Source: Eretmocerus hayati (lineage: Eukaryota > Arthropoda > Insecta > Hymenoptera > Aphelinidae). From it: a DNA stretch of 64,000 nucleotides. Of this stretch, positions 34,602-47,830 are shown in pieces. Each line of letters opens with the position of its first letter. Within the stretch, counting starts at the first letter, position 1. Where the stretch lies: contig CM056741.1 in NCBI GenBank assembly GCA_029851415.1, positions 163,543,685 to 163,607,684 on the forward strand. The letters run 5' to 3'. A program made the translations under genes and the position numbers. The notes under the pieces were generated by a model. That model ran no database searches, was not told the origin of the DNA, and saw nothing but the letters and a program-made list of their open reading frames with translations.

Positions 34602-35410
34602 CTCCTCCCCCTCACTCCACTTTTTCTAAAAGAATAACTTGGCGAGTATGGCCATCCTTTCCCCCTATCACTTCATCTGGGATCAAAAATTGAATTTCAA
34701 CTCTTGAGGGTCATGAAATCAGGGGAAACATGTCGAGTAACTATTCAGCAAAATTTAGCAAAATTTAAACATGAAACAAATGGGTAGAAAATGAAAAATA
34801 TTAATTTCAACTCTTGAGAGTCGTGAGATCAAGAAAAGTATGTCGAGTAATTGTTTTGCAAAATCTGAACGTGAAACGCATGGAAAAGGATTGATTACAT
34901 TACGATTTGACTTTCTCGGTAATTTTGACTCAACTTGAGTTTCTCACCATCTCCTTCGTCTATGAAATGTAATGAAAATAATTCATTCAGACCATTGAGA
35001 AGAAAAGGAAACCAGAAAATTCAATCTAACATTGATCGGTTTAGTTTAAAATTCAGTAGAGATGGTGAGTAACTCAAGATGAGTCAAAATTACCGAGAAA
35101 GTCAAATCGTAATGTAATCAATCCTTTTCCATGCGTTTCACGTTCAGATTTTGCAAAACAATTACTCGACATACTTTTCTTGATCTCACGACTCTCAAGA
35201 GTTGAAATTAATATTTTTCATTTTCTACCCATTTGTTTCATGTTTAAATTTTGCTAAATTTTGCTGAATAGTTACTCGACATGTTTCCCCTGATTTCATG
35301 ACCCTCAAGAGTTGAAATTCAATTTTTGATCCCAGATGAAGTGATAGGGGGAAAGGATGGCCATACTCGCCAAGTTATTCTTTTAGAAAAAGTGGAGTGA
35401 GGGGGAGGAG
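34602..35410. mobile_element. 809-bp palindromic element with 352-bp arms
   Basis: Arms 34602-34953 and 35059-35410 are near-perfect complements, starting CTCCTCCCCCTCACTCCAC and ending GTGGAGTGAGGGGGAGGAG, around a 105-bp unique centre. Within each arm a unit of about 125 bp is present twice in tandem with divergence (TTTCAACTCTTGAGGGTCATGA and TTTCAACTCTTGAGAGTCGTGA blocks). No coding capacity and no obvious TSD. Confidence 0.85.
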
Positions 35411-38400
35411 ATTTTAACACTTGGCTATGGTAATGACTGAATATCCTGAGATTGAAAAGCATGCTGTAAATAGTAGCATGTAGGAAAACAAAAAAAATGC
35501 TATGTATCTCATCTATAAAAATTATTCTCCTAATTAACACTAGTGTGCTTCATTCCAAGATGAACATTTTTTGATCATGAACAAAGAAAGATCTGGAGAA
35601 GGACAACTTTGTATTTTTGATAGCAAGACTCTTGAAATTAGTTCATGGAATTGACTTGAGTTGATGTGAAGACTCCTAACCCACTTGTGATGGTGCTTGC
35701 AAGAGAAAATTTTTGGATCACAAGGAACTTCTAGATTGTGAAAATTCCCCTGATGATGAACTACACCCAATCTTCAGCAAAAGAGCATACTAAATATCAG
35801 AGTGAATAACTAATAACTAATTGATAACTGAAACATAGAATTATGACACTACATCTGTTGTTCAACATTGACAGGTCTACGAAGAGCAACACGAAGGATA
35901 TTCTATTGGTCACACTCTTCCTCAGCTAGAGTGGTTTATCAAATTTTCTTTGAGATGCACAATTTTTCAGAGTTGGGTCTCTCTGAAGTATTGAGGAAAC
36001 TGAAAGTCAATACACGGCTGAAATGTAGATTGACACTGGCACTCATTTTTTCTCGCGATCAAATCCTAAATTTTCCGAATATTTTTGAAGATCAATTCTT
36101 GACACTGCACAACAGCGAGAATAACACACATTTTGGCCTTTGGCCTTTTATTTTCATATCACTCCAGACAAGAAAACCCACAACAATAAGTGGCACTTAT
36201 TCCCTCAAGAATGAGAGCTGATTTCTACAAGCTCGCTGCAGGCGGTGTTACGATTGGCTTTCAATCTCTGCTTCAAAATAGTCAGAAAAGTTACATGTTA
36301 CTGCAACAACATATTATTGCTGGAGCGGAATGACGCCGTCTGCTACACATGCGGCTGCATCAAAACATCACCCGTGTGTTCTTGCGGTCGATCGTCCCGC
36401 GTGGTCGACCCCAACAATCGATTGTGTTCGACTTCGAGTGTCTTGACGCGGCTGAAATCTTGACGCGAAAAAAATGGGAAGGGGCGAAATTAGTGAGTAA
36501 GATATTTTGGCACTAAACGCTGTCAGCGGCGAAATGACTTGCCAATATCCTTGTTGAGGACCAAACTAACGGGTTCAGAGGGAATGAGACCCTCCTGAAC
36601 CCAGAAAAGCATGAAATAAGTAAGTTCGAAAAAATGTGTGAGGTTAAAACGGCCCAACTCAGCGTATATAAGGCACGGCAGCCTTGCGCGCGCTCTCTCT
36701 CTTTCTCACATGTTCTCTTTCATATACTCGCCAGCAAGGCGCTGCCGCGCCTTTTGATAATATAATTATTCAATAAGATGATAAATTAGTCCAGGTTCAT
36801 ATTTTTTCCATTTTGGCTGTTGCTGTAAAGCTCGTGAAGCTAATTTTCAGGTAACTTTCGTACTTCATAGTTCTGTGTTTGGATAGCTTAAGACCAGAAC
36901 GGACATAACAGTTTACTTTCTGAAGAAATTATTCTCATACCAGGCTTCCATTTCAGATGATGCGATTCTAATTTTTCTCAACAGCGGAGACTCATTAATC
37001 AGCCTATAAAATTTGAAATGTAATTGTACACCGTCCTGATCGGGAGACGTCCATTTCGTAATCAACAATTCAATCCACTTCGATTCGATTAGATGTGCGA
37101 GGATTGCTGATCAGTTGACAAATATTTGTGTAATATGATTTTGTTGATCCACAGATATCGTTCTCTTTTTCCGTGTGAAATATCACAAAAGTATAATCAC
37201 CTAATAGTTACGTGCAAAATAGTGATGCTAAAATGAATAAGCTATTAATTATTTCAGCTCTGGTGATATTTTCTCCCAAAGTCATCCTAACATTGAAAGA
37301 TCCCGATGTATTTATTGAATGGTATCTTGAAAATTCTGAAATATTCATAATTTGACAGTTGCAAGGCAAAAAGTGCGTGAGTTTAATAAAACAATCGTTC
37401 CTTCGCTCTGTCTTTTCGAACGTAACTTTTTCTTTTATAATGCTGGAACGGTCAGCGAATAAACAAGATTTGCATCATAGTCTTTTATAATATTTCCAGA
37501 TTATTAATCATCATTTCTAAATCACGTAATAGATTTCTGTATGACGTTGGAAAAAAGTGATTGATGAAGCAATGGAATGCGCAGAATCCTCAAAGCAACA
37601 TTAACCTCGCATAAACTTACTGTAGAGAATAAAGAGGCACCAAATTTAGTAATTTTGGATGGATATCTTGCTTCTCTTAATCCTCTTTCAACAAAGTTCA
37701 CGTTTCAGGACACGATCTCCCTGAGCTATTTCTAGCCTGGAATCAGTCACGCTATAAGCTTGTGAAGAATGCTGAACTCATCCAAAATTACTCTCGTCGT
37801 ATCTGTTTCCACGATCTTTCGCTGCTTCTATACACATTTGACCGTGACCTAATGGCAGATTGGTTCCTGAAAAAATATAATTATTCCGGATATCATGGTA
37901 AGAAATGATGTAACTCGCTTAAAAGTATATACTTGTGAGCTGGAGCTAACCAGAATGCAAATAAAGAGAAATTTCTTCAAATTGATCGAGGAGAACCATA
38001 TGATCAGCATATAACGTCGACAATGAACAGTTACATGCAAACAAATATTCACATCAGCAGAACCGGTCCTCTTCGATTGACTTGAAGAGATTTCACTTTA
38101 TTTGTAAGTTTCTAACCAGAATGCCATTGAAGGTACCAATCATTTCAGGAGAACAAAATCTAAATTACGTTGTGAGGTTATTGTACAATATGCATTATGT
38201 TTTGTTCGAAATATCATGGTCACATTGTATATTGAAATTTTACGTCTTTTGAAACGGCATGCACATATATGTCTATGCCTGTATTAATAGCAACAGTAAA
38301 ATATTTGATGGACAAATTTTGCGTCAATTTCCCTTCGGAAGAAGAATGACGAATTCGGAAGTATTCCATCAAAAACTAGATGACCCATGCAAGGGCTTGA

Positions 38401-41400
38401 AATCTTTCAAATTTTGGAGACGACGAAAAAGAATTTGACGAAAATGAGTTGCCATGCTGACATTTTATCCTGACTTGGAACCAAAATGTATCGTATATAG
38501 ATATTCCAACCGATCAATTTGAAAACGCCACAGTAAAATCCCATGCCACGCGATCAATTATCTCAATCAAATAAATTACCATTACTCTAACCTAAAATTA
38601 CCGCGTTTGAATTTTGAATGCGATCTTAGGGCTCTCGTAATGAGAAAATACGTTCGCACTTCGCTTGCAAGCCCATTTTGGGCACCGGATGCTCGACCGG
38701 ATGACATGTCTGTCTCGCTCATAGACATAGAAGGTCTCGCTTCGCTCGACAGACAAACTATCCTAGTACCCAAAATGGGCTACCCCGCTCAGTACCGAAA
38801 TAAACTATTTTGCATCCCATATTATTTTGATAGTATCAGAAGTAAATTCATGGAGAAGAGCTGATGCTTTTGAAGAAAATAAGAAGAATGTGCCTTGTTG
38901 GGATTCAACTTGACATTGCTTTATACTTGATTCTCTAAAAATGAGAATAGCATACAAAAAAAATCATACGTTATGGCATCCTGCATGAGAAACTAAGAGG
39001 TTACGAGTTGCACTGTTGCATGTAGAGCGAGGTGTAATTTCATTCTCATTTTTCTTCATACCTTTGTTCCTCTGTCTTTCTTTACCCGCTCGACTTTTGC
39101 GAGTTTCCTCTTCCCTTTGATAAATAAAATGAATTACCTACTCTCGACTCACAGACGTGATATCCTTTGCTTTATGTCTGTCACCAACAAAAGAAATGAG
39201 CTCAAGGATTATGAGAGGAATATAAAAAAAATTCCACGTGGAATGCTAATTATTTTTTTTTTTCGCAACACAAATGAGGAGGTATTTTGCTCTATTTTTT
39301 TCTTTTAGTTTGGAAGGAAATGATTATGTAGACATTCAAAATTGATGCAAGGATTATACGATATTCTAAACCTTTGTTTCTTTATTTCTTGATTGCTTAT
39401 TTTCCTTGATAACCTAAGACTCTTCTGTTTCGTTTTCATGTTGTCATCGAGTTGATGGAATTGAGACAAAGAATCCGCCAATGGATACAAGACAAACTTT
39501 CTCTGACGCAAAAATTTCTCTTCGGCTTACTTATACAGTATGTTAGCAAATTGATTTTTCACTGTGTTGATGCTTCTTTCCAGCTTGTAGAGGCTCTGAG
39601 AGGGTGTTATTTTATGCAGAGGGAAATAGATTTCAAAACTTTTCGATTTTTGGTGAGAGTTGTATGGTTTTATTTAACACTAGATACAAAGGATGAAAGC
39701 ATCTTCAACATATTAGTTTTCCAAGAATAAACGTATGGATCAGGTGCTGGATATTTGTAGGGGTCACTCAAAATGAATTGATTAGAATTAGAATTTTCAC
39801 ATCATGATTCCTATACAGAGATCAAATTTTTAAAATCAGAACGTTTGGGCATTGATCATCCAAATCTCAGCTGTCTTTCGACAGTCCGGGAATTCGTGAG
39901 ATATTTTAGGTTATGGAATGATGCTTCGGATCTTGTTCACAATTCATGATTTCGCATTTAACATAAGATTGTAATTCAGAGAAAAGTAGTGGGATTAGGT
40001 CAGACTCGGAGTACGTGGCTGGGGGGGGGGAAGAAAGGGTGTGACCCTTAATGACTGAAATATTCAACTGTTCAATGTACTGATTTCTAGTATGGTTATT
40101 CTTGAAGATATGTCTATGAAAGTGAGTTGACCTAGAAGAATGTAAAAATAAATAGGGACCACTGATTTGTCAAAAACCCTCATAAGTGACATCATAATTC
40201 ATCCGAGGTCACAATTTGTCAGTAGATTATTCCATGATTACTCCATACAATTGTGTCATAGTAGATTGGTTCGGTAACTCTGGCTATTTTTCGAGCCCAA
40301 GCTTGTGATTCTGAGATCTCTTGTGCTTCAGAAGAGCTCGAAATTGAATTAAAAAATTCAAATGAGATGTTTCAGAAGTAAATCCAAAACGTTTTGTTCA
40401 TTTCATTGTTGTCAATTTGTTGGAATCTGACATAGATATTGTCGAGGTCAAAGATTTACTTACAAATACTTGGAATAGTTCAAAATTAACTTATTATAGT
40501 GCTTCGTGTCAGAGGAACCTATTTCTTGCATTTGTGGAATTTGATGAATTCAAAATGCTCGCCAAGATGAGTCTGATGGATCGATAAATCATGTAGCATC
40601 ACGTCATATGAGATCCAACATTAAATTTGAATGATTTTCCAAGGGAGTATATCACATAACCTTATACTGATTATTGCATGAAATTGAATTGTTATTTCCA
40701 CTTTGGGATCATTGAGATCCTCAGAAAATGTTTTTCTGTAACCTTCTATCTTGACACACGCTGGAGAGTCTCAACAAAGTTTTGCTCATCCCAAAGATTT
40801 TTCAATAACACCTAAATCAGCTTAAAAACGTCTACTTTGATAAAACATGCTCCAAAGTGGAATTGAAGTTTTGAGGTTATCTCGTAAGGAACTATTCAAC
40901 ATTGAAACGTTTAAATATTCCCAATGGGAAGTGCAGTAACTTCGTTCACCTGTCATTAATTATTGAAACTGTTTGGTGACTTCTTAGCCTGGACTTGACG
41001 ATGCATTTTAAGCCTTGCTCATGCAAATGTCATTTACTCAGTCAAATCATCAATTTCCAATCATTGACTCGTCAGGCGAAGTGATCCTGTGGTCGGTTGT
41101 GAACTTCAACATCCGTTTCTTTTATTACAAAGAGGACATACTTGTATGTACTTGGATGACCATCCATATGTACGAGCAATCCCATTAAGTACCTAAGTTT
41201 TACCACTTCAACACACGTACATTAGCAATATCCGATCAAAGGAAACACGTTCAAAGCGACACTTACTTAAACCCAGTCAGCACTCTGATGATGAAGCACA
41301 TCTCTCTCTCTCTTTCACTATATCTTGTGCACAGGTTTGCATCAAGGTTCGTTAGGTCAATCAGGCATTCCCCTCGAACCAATCCAATACATCGATAGCT

Positions 41401-41991
41401 AGCAAAAGCAGCATCAACTCATCGTTCAGAGCACACCTTAGGCCATACATTTCAGAGCCAATGTGCTCACATCAGTATTTCTCTGTATCATCGATATTTC
41501 ACTGAGACAGACACTAACCAGTTGACTATCTTATGCCCAGCCACTTTGCCACTTTGCTGCGATTTCTATACATATATGTTTCTGGCTCGTCGTCTCGTTT
41601 TGCTGAGACACAAAAATATCTACACCACATCATCATCATCATCATCATCATCAGAAGCTTTGGTTTTCGAGAAGGTCAAGAGATCGCTTTGCGTGCGTCA
41701 CGGGCGCGTGAGTTTTGTTTAAAACGAGGCAAGGACGAGTGAGTTGTCTTCTTCTTCTACACTTTTTCCTGACCGGTATTATATACGCAAAGACTTTTTA
41801 CTAGGGGTTTTTGTGACCTTCGATTTTGAGACACAGTGCAAATTCCTTACGATCTTTCTTCCATCTCTCGTGTTCTCCTTCGTACAATCGAATTCTTTCT
41901 GTAATTATACTTATTCTTCTCGCAAAGTTTCTTGATTCATTAGCTGTGCGGAGGACGATCGCTTGCATCTGATATGTGTGTTCATGTATTA
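35411..41991. other. Intronic stretch with little structure
   Basis: A Cys-rich 72-codon frame (36245-36463) and a 117-codon frame (35868-36221) have no recognisable family. A 16-bp inverted repeat (AGCCCATTTTGGGCAC at 38670, partner at 38766) bounds about 80 bp. G11 lies near 40021-40031, (TC)n near 41304-41317 and (ATC)n near 41628-41653. Nothing else is supported. Confidence 0.4.
41628..41653. repeat. (ATC)n microsatellite
   Basis: Eight or so uninterrupted CAT/ATC units in otherwise non-coding sequence. Confidence 0.9.
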
Positions 41992-43846
41992 GTCCGGCGG
42001 CCGAGCATGGTTCCGTAGCATTTTGGATGTGACCGGACAAAAGTTGTGTATTCCCATGTATTTTGACCCGCTGAATCCGATTTTCGATGGTGGAAAGTCG
42101 GAAAAGTGGGCCAAAAATTGTTATTAACAAATTATTGTTAACAATCGTAAAATTGATTTTTTCGCTATGGAAAATTTTTTTCTATATTTTTTGGCACATT
42201 TTGAATCAAAAAGGTCTCTACATAAATTTCATGAAAATGCACCGTTTTCCCGTGAAAAAATCGGAAAGTTTCAAAAAACACGATTTTTTCAATTTTGCAA
42301 CAATTGTTGCTCGGCGGTGCAACAGAATTTTTTGATCCACCATGGCGCAAATTGATCCTTGAAGCCTCTCCTACTGATAGAAACCCCAAAGAAGTCAGTA
42401 TGCTACCTCCTGTGAGTGTAAAAACGTCGAGAGCGACCCTCTATTTTTGGTGCATTTCTCGCTATACATACACTTACCCATACCCAAGCTCGCGACATGA
42501 TTCCCTTCCGTGGGCTTAGTGCGCTAGGGTCACATGTAGACAAATAATTCCTCGTATTTTGGCGTACGTGTGTGTGGAAACTTCTTGGGAAACTCTTGGA
42601 AAATTTCGGAAAATTCATACGTGTTGATACCAGTCCTCCGCGCCGTTGGACACTTCATTTGAGCGATCTGTTATTTCAACTTATACTTAATAGTATCAAT
42701 TTCTTGTGGTGACTATAATTTTTACTGATGGGTGAAACTGCATTGTTGGGAGTGTGCTTCGCTTCTTTTGAGCAAGTTCAATCCAGCCAGAAGTTCGCGC
42801 GCAGCACAACTTCTCACGACGGGAGATTTGAATTCTCACATGGAACATAGTATGGTAGAACTTGCTGACAACGAAGAAATTGGAAGAAATGCTTCTCTCT
42901 TTTATCAAATAATTGTTATAGCGCTGTTGATATCATACATTTTGTAGAGTAATTATCGAAGTTGGGAAAATTTACATCATTGTTGAAATCAAGGTCTGTA
43001 CGTATCGATATTATTGAGGTCACCACGACTCGGTATTCAGATCAAAAGATTTAGTTTGATTCGACGCTGATATAAACGCGTATGTCATACATCCAACGTG
43101 AAAACCATTGATGACTGTTGTATTCTCCCAAAATCTCCTGAACCGTTCTACTCAAAGAGGTCACAGCGTTCTTGTTTTATCAGAGTCAATTTCGTGTTTT
43201 TTATACAATTTTTTACAATGAATTTTCCGAAAATTTCCAAGAGTTTCCCAAGAAGTTTTCACACATAGGTACGCGAAAATACGAGGAATTATTTGTCTAC
43301 ATGTGACCCTAGCGCACGAAGCCCACGGAAGGGAATCATGTCGCGAGCTTGGGTATGGGTAAGTGTATGTATAATAGCGAGAAATGCACCAAAGATAGAG
43401 GGTCGCTCTCGACGTTTTTACACTCACAGGAGGTAGCATACTGACTTCTTTGGGGTTTCTATCAGTAGGAGAGGCTTCAAGGATTAATTTGCGCCATGGT
43501 GGATCAAAAAATTCTGTTGCACCGCCGAGCAACAATTGTTGCAAAATTGAAAAAATCGTGTTTTTTGAAACTTTCCGATTTTTTCACGGGAAAACGGTGC
43601 ATTTTCATGAAATTTATGTAGAGACCTTTTTGATTCAAAATGTGCCAAAAAATATAGAAAAAATTTTCCATAGCGAAAAAATCAATTTTACGATTGTTAA
43701 CAATAATTTGTTAATAACAATTTTTGGCCCACTTTTCCGACTTTCCACCATCGAAAATCGGATTCAGCGGGTCAAAATACATGGGAATACACAACTTTTG
43801 TCCGGTCACATCCAAAATGCTACGGAACCATGCTCGGCCGCCGGAC
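41992..43846. mobile_element. 1.86-kb inverted-repeat element with TA target duplication
   Basis: The termini GTCCGGCGGCCGAGCATGG and CCATGCTCGGCCGCCGGAC are exact complements, flanked by TA (41990-41991 and 43847-43848). Arms 41992-42618 and 43219-43846 (about 627 bp) are nearly identical in inverse. The 600-bp centre (42619-43218) carries no transposase and no obvious coding sequence. Matching peptides in the two arms (from 42295 + and 43544 -) are one repeat read from both sides. TA flanks suggest a Tc1/mariner-type mechanism; superfamily assignment is inference. Confidence 0.85.
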
Positions 43847-44225
43847 TATATGTATTTATGTGGTCAGCAGACTTTTTTGGACTCTTTTTTTCGGAAGATC
43901 GTGGAATGGATCAAAGAAAACGAAGTCGATGATGGATTACAAAGATGGTCTTGGGATTGCTATTGAGATGCATTGCTGAATTGCATGAGAGATGCTGGCC
44001 ATATCTTAAATTGAAGATCTTGGTTTTGCGATGCTCTAATACAGGCAAGTGAATACCTATTCGGAAGAGAGGACAGTGATCGATAGAATTGAAATTGAAA
44101 TTGAAGTTGTGAGTTCCTGGATCTGCTGGGAGAGATCATTTCTTTGAATAATGGCGACGGGATTCTGTTGAAAGTGGGACTTTTCGTGTTCCAAGCTCCT
44201 TCAATTTTCTACGATTTGGGATGTA

Positions 44226-46271
44226 CATTAGGGTGGGCCGAAAAACCACTTTTTCAGTACACTTGCATCGAAAGCCTGTGGTTTCCGCCCCGATGCCGGG
44301 GCAGAAAATCCCGCATTGCCGCCCAGGGCAGAAAACGACTGAGCATGCGCATCAGACCTCGGGCTGCGCCCTCGGTATGCTACAATGCATGCTCCGACGT
44401 TTTTTAACCTGTACGGCGGTGCGGGATTTTGCCCCGAAATCGTGTCGGAAACCATGAAATTTCGATGAAAGTGTACTGAAAAGAACTATACGCACCTCGG
44501 GACGAAAGCAACCCATTGCGGCCACGGGTATGCCACCCTCGCCTACTGGCTCGTGCAGCAACTCACCGGGGCCGCAATGTGTCCCTTTCGGCCCCTCACA
44601 GACGCAGGTGCGTAATAGACTATTTTTCGATATCGATACGCTTGGGGTCGGAAAAGTTGGGTTTCAAGTAGTACATGTGGAAATTTTTTTGCTGAGCGCT
44701 GAGAAACCACATCTTCAGTTGCAACAAGAGCCGTGAAGGTTTTTTTCAAATTAACACAGGTTTAAATGGGAAAGTACCTTCTTTGCTCATTTTTTCTTCA
44801 CTATTTAGCACGTATTTCTGACGCATCTTGACATTTTTCGACGTATTTTAGCTAATTTTGAAGCTTGTTCCAAACACTTCAAAATCAGCTAAAGTACGTT
44901 CAATTCCGTGTCATTGAAGCCGAGCTATCTCAATTTTTTCAAAACTTGAGTTTTAACGAAAAAAGCGGAATATCGCGATTTTGACCTTGTGAACCTTGCT
45001 GAACGATCGAAGCTCCGACTGACTAGACAGCACATAAAGTGTGATGTTTGGAAGTTCCCTCTGTATTCCGAGCTGTATTCTCACTCACAAACACCGATTG
45101 AGGTCACATGCACTAAGTCCGCCCAAGAAATTCAGTAATAGTATTGAGATGATCGAGTCCCAGGACTGATAGCCAGAGCATGGGTTTCTCGGACTTGGGA
45201 AGCAGAGGCTAATTCTATGTGGAATTGATCGTCTGCCACAGACCTCCCAGACTGTATCATTTACCATGACAACCCCTCCTCTTTTCTCGTACGAACTTGG
45301 GATCGACAATGGCAGTGTTACGTTTCTTTTTGTTTTTTTTTTTCATTTTTTATTTTTCTTTCTGGATTTTGTATTTTCTGATTTATTTTGTCGTTTTCGA
45401 ATTTCCATTTTCTTGTCTTTTCTGGTTCTTCCATCTTATAATTATCTAGGTTTCATTCTCATGTTATATTCTCGATTATTCCCCTACCTCTTTGGAAGAT
45501 ATTCCATATTTTCAATAGGTTTTGGAATCATCTCAAAGAGGATTGAAATCTTTCTTCGAATCGAACTTCGGCAACGAATGCCTAGATCAAAGCGTTGCTA
45601 ATATATAGTTTTCTCATATTTTCCTTACCATAAACTTCAGAAAATGCCTTCGTTATCAGTTTCAAGCGGTTCACTGAAAACCGGCATCCACCTAGTGGTG
45701 GCGCGCCGAACTAGCGGAGGGGGTGCTACTACGAAGCCCGTATGAGAAAACAGGAGGGGTTGTTATGATGTCAGATATAGCCTGAGAGATCTGTGGCAGA
45801 CGATCTGAGGGGACTTTCGAACATAACACTTCATGTGCTGTCTAATCAGTTGGAGCTTCGATCGTTCAGCAAGGTTCACAAGGTCGAAATCGCAATTTTC
45901 CGCTTTTTTCGTTAAAACTCAAGTATTGAAAAAATTGAGATAGCTCGGCTCCAATGACACGAAATTGAACGTACTCTAGCTCATTTTGAAGTGTTTGGAA
46001 CAAGCTTCAAAATGAGCTAAGATACGTCGAAAAATGTCAAGATGCATCAGAAATACGTGCTAAATAGTGAAGAAAAAATGAGCAAAAAAGGTACTTTCCC
46101 ATTTAAACCTAAGTTTATTTGAAAAAAGCCTTCACGGCTCTTGCTGCCAACTGAAGATGTGGTTTCTCAGCGCTCAGCGAAAAAATTTCCACATGTACTA
46201 GTTGAAACCCAACTTTTCCGGCCCCAAGCGTATCGATATCGAAAAAAGTGGTTTTTTGGTCCACCCTAATG
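44226..46271. mobile_element. 2.05-kb palindromic element with TA target duplication, inserted into repeat B
   Basis: The termini CATTAGGGTGGGCC and GGTCCACCCTAATG are flanked by TA (44224-44225 and 46272-46273). The unfilled site is visible in repeat B copy 2 (GGAATGTGCATCG near 50690). Inverted arms pair 44622-45060 with about 45811-46260, and 45227-45296 with 45739-45808. The left arm has gained extra DNA at about 44254-44622 and 45061-45226. The centre (about 45300-45735) is T-rich with no recognisable transposase. The terminus resembles the 20819 element. Confidence 0.8.
44255..44618. mobile_element. Two adjacent small palindromes nested in the left arm
   Basis: The first palindrome (44255-44478) begins CAGTACACTTGCATCGAAA and ends TTTCGATGAAAGTGTACTG. 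The second (44486-44618) has inverted CTATACGCACCTCGGGACG and GGTGCGTAATAG ends. Together they interrupt the arm sequence CACTTTTT|TTCGATATCGATACG, which is continuous in the right arm at about 46220-46250. They are GC-rich relative to their host. Confidence 0.65.
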
Positions 46272-47474
46272 TACATACATTCATTCATTATATCAATTTT
46301 CTAGGGTGTATTCCATTGGTGCGTGACTATGTTGTCGTTCGATCTGAACCTCCCCGTATTTCGCATTGCTTGCTAAAGCGTCCATATTTCCATTCCATCC
46401 CATACAGGAAACCGAATTTCGACTTTTGAATTCACTACAACGTCTATGCAGAGTCAAAACCCTCTATTTGTAGCTATATGACTACAAATGATACATTCCA
46501 CTATTTTGCGAGTCGAAATTGAAGTCGTAGCTCGCGGACGGTTTTTCGACATTTGATTTTGGAGACAGTTTTGCACCAACACTTATACTTACTGCACAGC
46601 ATTCACGAGCGCGGCAACGGCCCGAAACCAATGAAGTTGTTATCTAGATACCCAAGTACACCTAATCCATGCGCGACAGGAGCCGAAGACTCGAATCCGC
46701 AGTCAAGCGCACCTCATAAAAGTGTTTCCAAATGGCGTACAAAATCTTCGGTCCTCCTTGCTCGCCTTCTTGAAACGCGATATCGTTTTGCAGAGCCCAT
46801 TTCCTTGCGTTGTTTGATCACACTCGACTAAATCTATGCGAAAAAGGGTCTACGATGACTTGCCCCGCGGTGAGAAAATTTTTGAGGCGAAATGTCAGAA
46901 TCTGCTCCCCCTCCCCCATCCGACCCCTTGAACTTGATGTATCGTTGTCTCGTTTCAATTTTGGGATATGCAGCTCCGGGTACTTCTTTTTTGTGCTCAA
47001 AAAAGTGGAAATCAACTGCTACGAGCCGCTGAAACCCGTCTGGGGCTGAAATAATTTTTTGACCCAAATCACCTTCTGATGCGACGATTTTGTCTGTCCC
47101 CCAAAAATTCCACGTTCGGCGGAATCACCCATATAGTCTCTATTCGATTCGAGCTTCGGAAGCTTGAAAGATATCTGGATGAGTTCCAATTTTGGCAAAA
47201 GCAAACATGTCATCTAGCTTTTGTGCAAACTCATCGGGTCGTTTTTTGCGCTATCTATATTATAATGAAAAAGCAATGATATAATCGCAAACGATTACGG
47301 AAAAGTGCTTTTCGAGTTGAAACTGTCACGCTAGCGTCGTCGTTGATGGAATAATTATCCTGCTCCTTTTCCGTAAGCAAATGGACTTCTAACAGTTTGA
47401 GGAATTTCAAGTTGTTTCATTCATGAGAATGATTCAGTAATACTGCATTTTGATGTTTTTGTTTTGTCACTTAC

Positions 47475-47693
47475 TCTGGTATTCATAGTCGTTTCTAAAC
47501 CGAGGGTTAGAGTTTGATCCGCGGTCTAGGCGCTGTAGTCATCGTGGTCAGATTATGAGCCTGAGTCTTTGGTGTTCTGATGCGCTGGTATGATGCAGAG
47601 ACTTTAAGTTCATTTATTGGCCGCACCGACTATAGCGCTTAAACCGCGGATCAAACGCTAACCCTCGGTTTAGAAACGACTATGAATACCAGA
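47475..47693. mobile_element. 219-bp palindromic MITE
   Basis: TCTGGTATTCATAGTCGTTT at the left and AAACGACTATGAATACCAGA at the right are exact complements. Pairing continues through CTAAACCGAGGGTTA and GATCCGCGGT for about 60 bp. No coding capacity. TSD unclear. Confidence 0.85.
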
Positions 47694-47830
47694 TTTAGAG
47701 AAGTTTGTTATGTTGTGGTTGGGATGGTGGCATTGATATACTTTTTACATAATATTCGGAGAATGCCGAAAAAGGCGAATGAAATTCTACTATTTCATTT
47801 TTTGTTTTCAATTTCTTTTTTCCGTATCTA

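Larger units (their letters stand above)
44158..47150 (+). repeat. Dispersed repeat B, copy 1, interrupted by a palindromic element
   Basis: Segments 44158-44225 and 46272-about 47150 together match 50628-51730 in the same order (TTTTCGTGTTCC, CTATTGGTGCG-type, TTTTGCGAGTCGAAATTGAA, GGCGTACAAAAT, TCTGGGGCTGAAATAATTTT). The 44226-46271 palindrome sits between them. Identity is moderate, perhaps 70-75% by eye. A short minus-strand frame is loosely conserved between copies (L-T-F-R...I-V-D.F..H-R-F), so the parent may once have been coding. Family unknown. Confidence 0.7.

Noticed and set aside
35868..36221. 117-codon open frame (+)
   Set aside because: No family resemblance, and length is within chance for this composition.
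36245..36463. Cys-rich 72-codon frame resembling a zinc-binding peptide
   Set aside because: Cys spacing fits no finger family I know, and the frame is short and isolated.
38670..38781. 16-bp inverted repeat as a mobile element
   Set aside because: Only the 16-bp ends pair well and no target duplication or second copy is visible, so it was noted but not called.
42295..43932. Matching 74-160-codon frames on both strands
   Set aside because: They are arms of the 41992-43846 inverted repeat, with no recognised domain.
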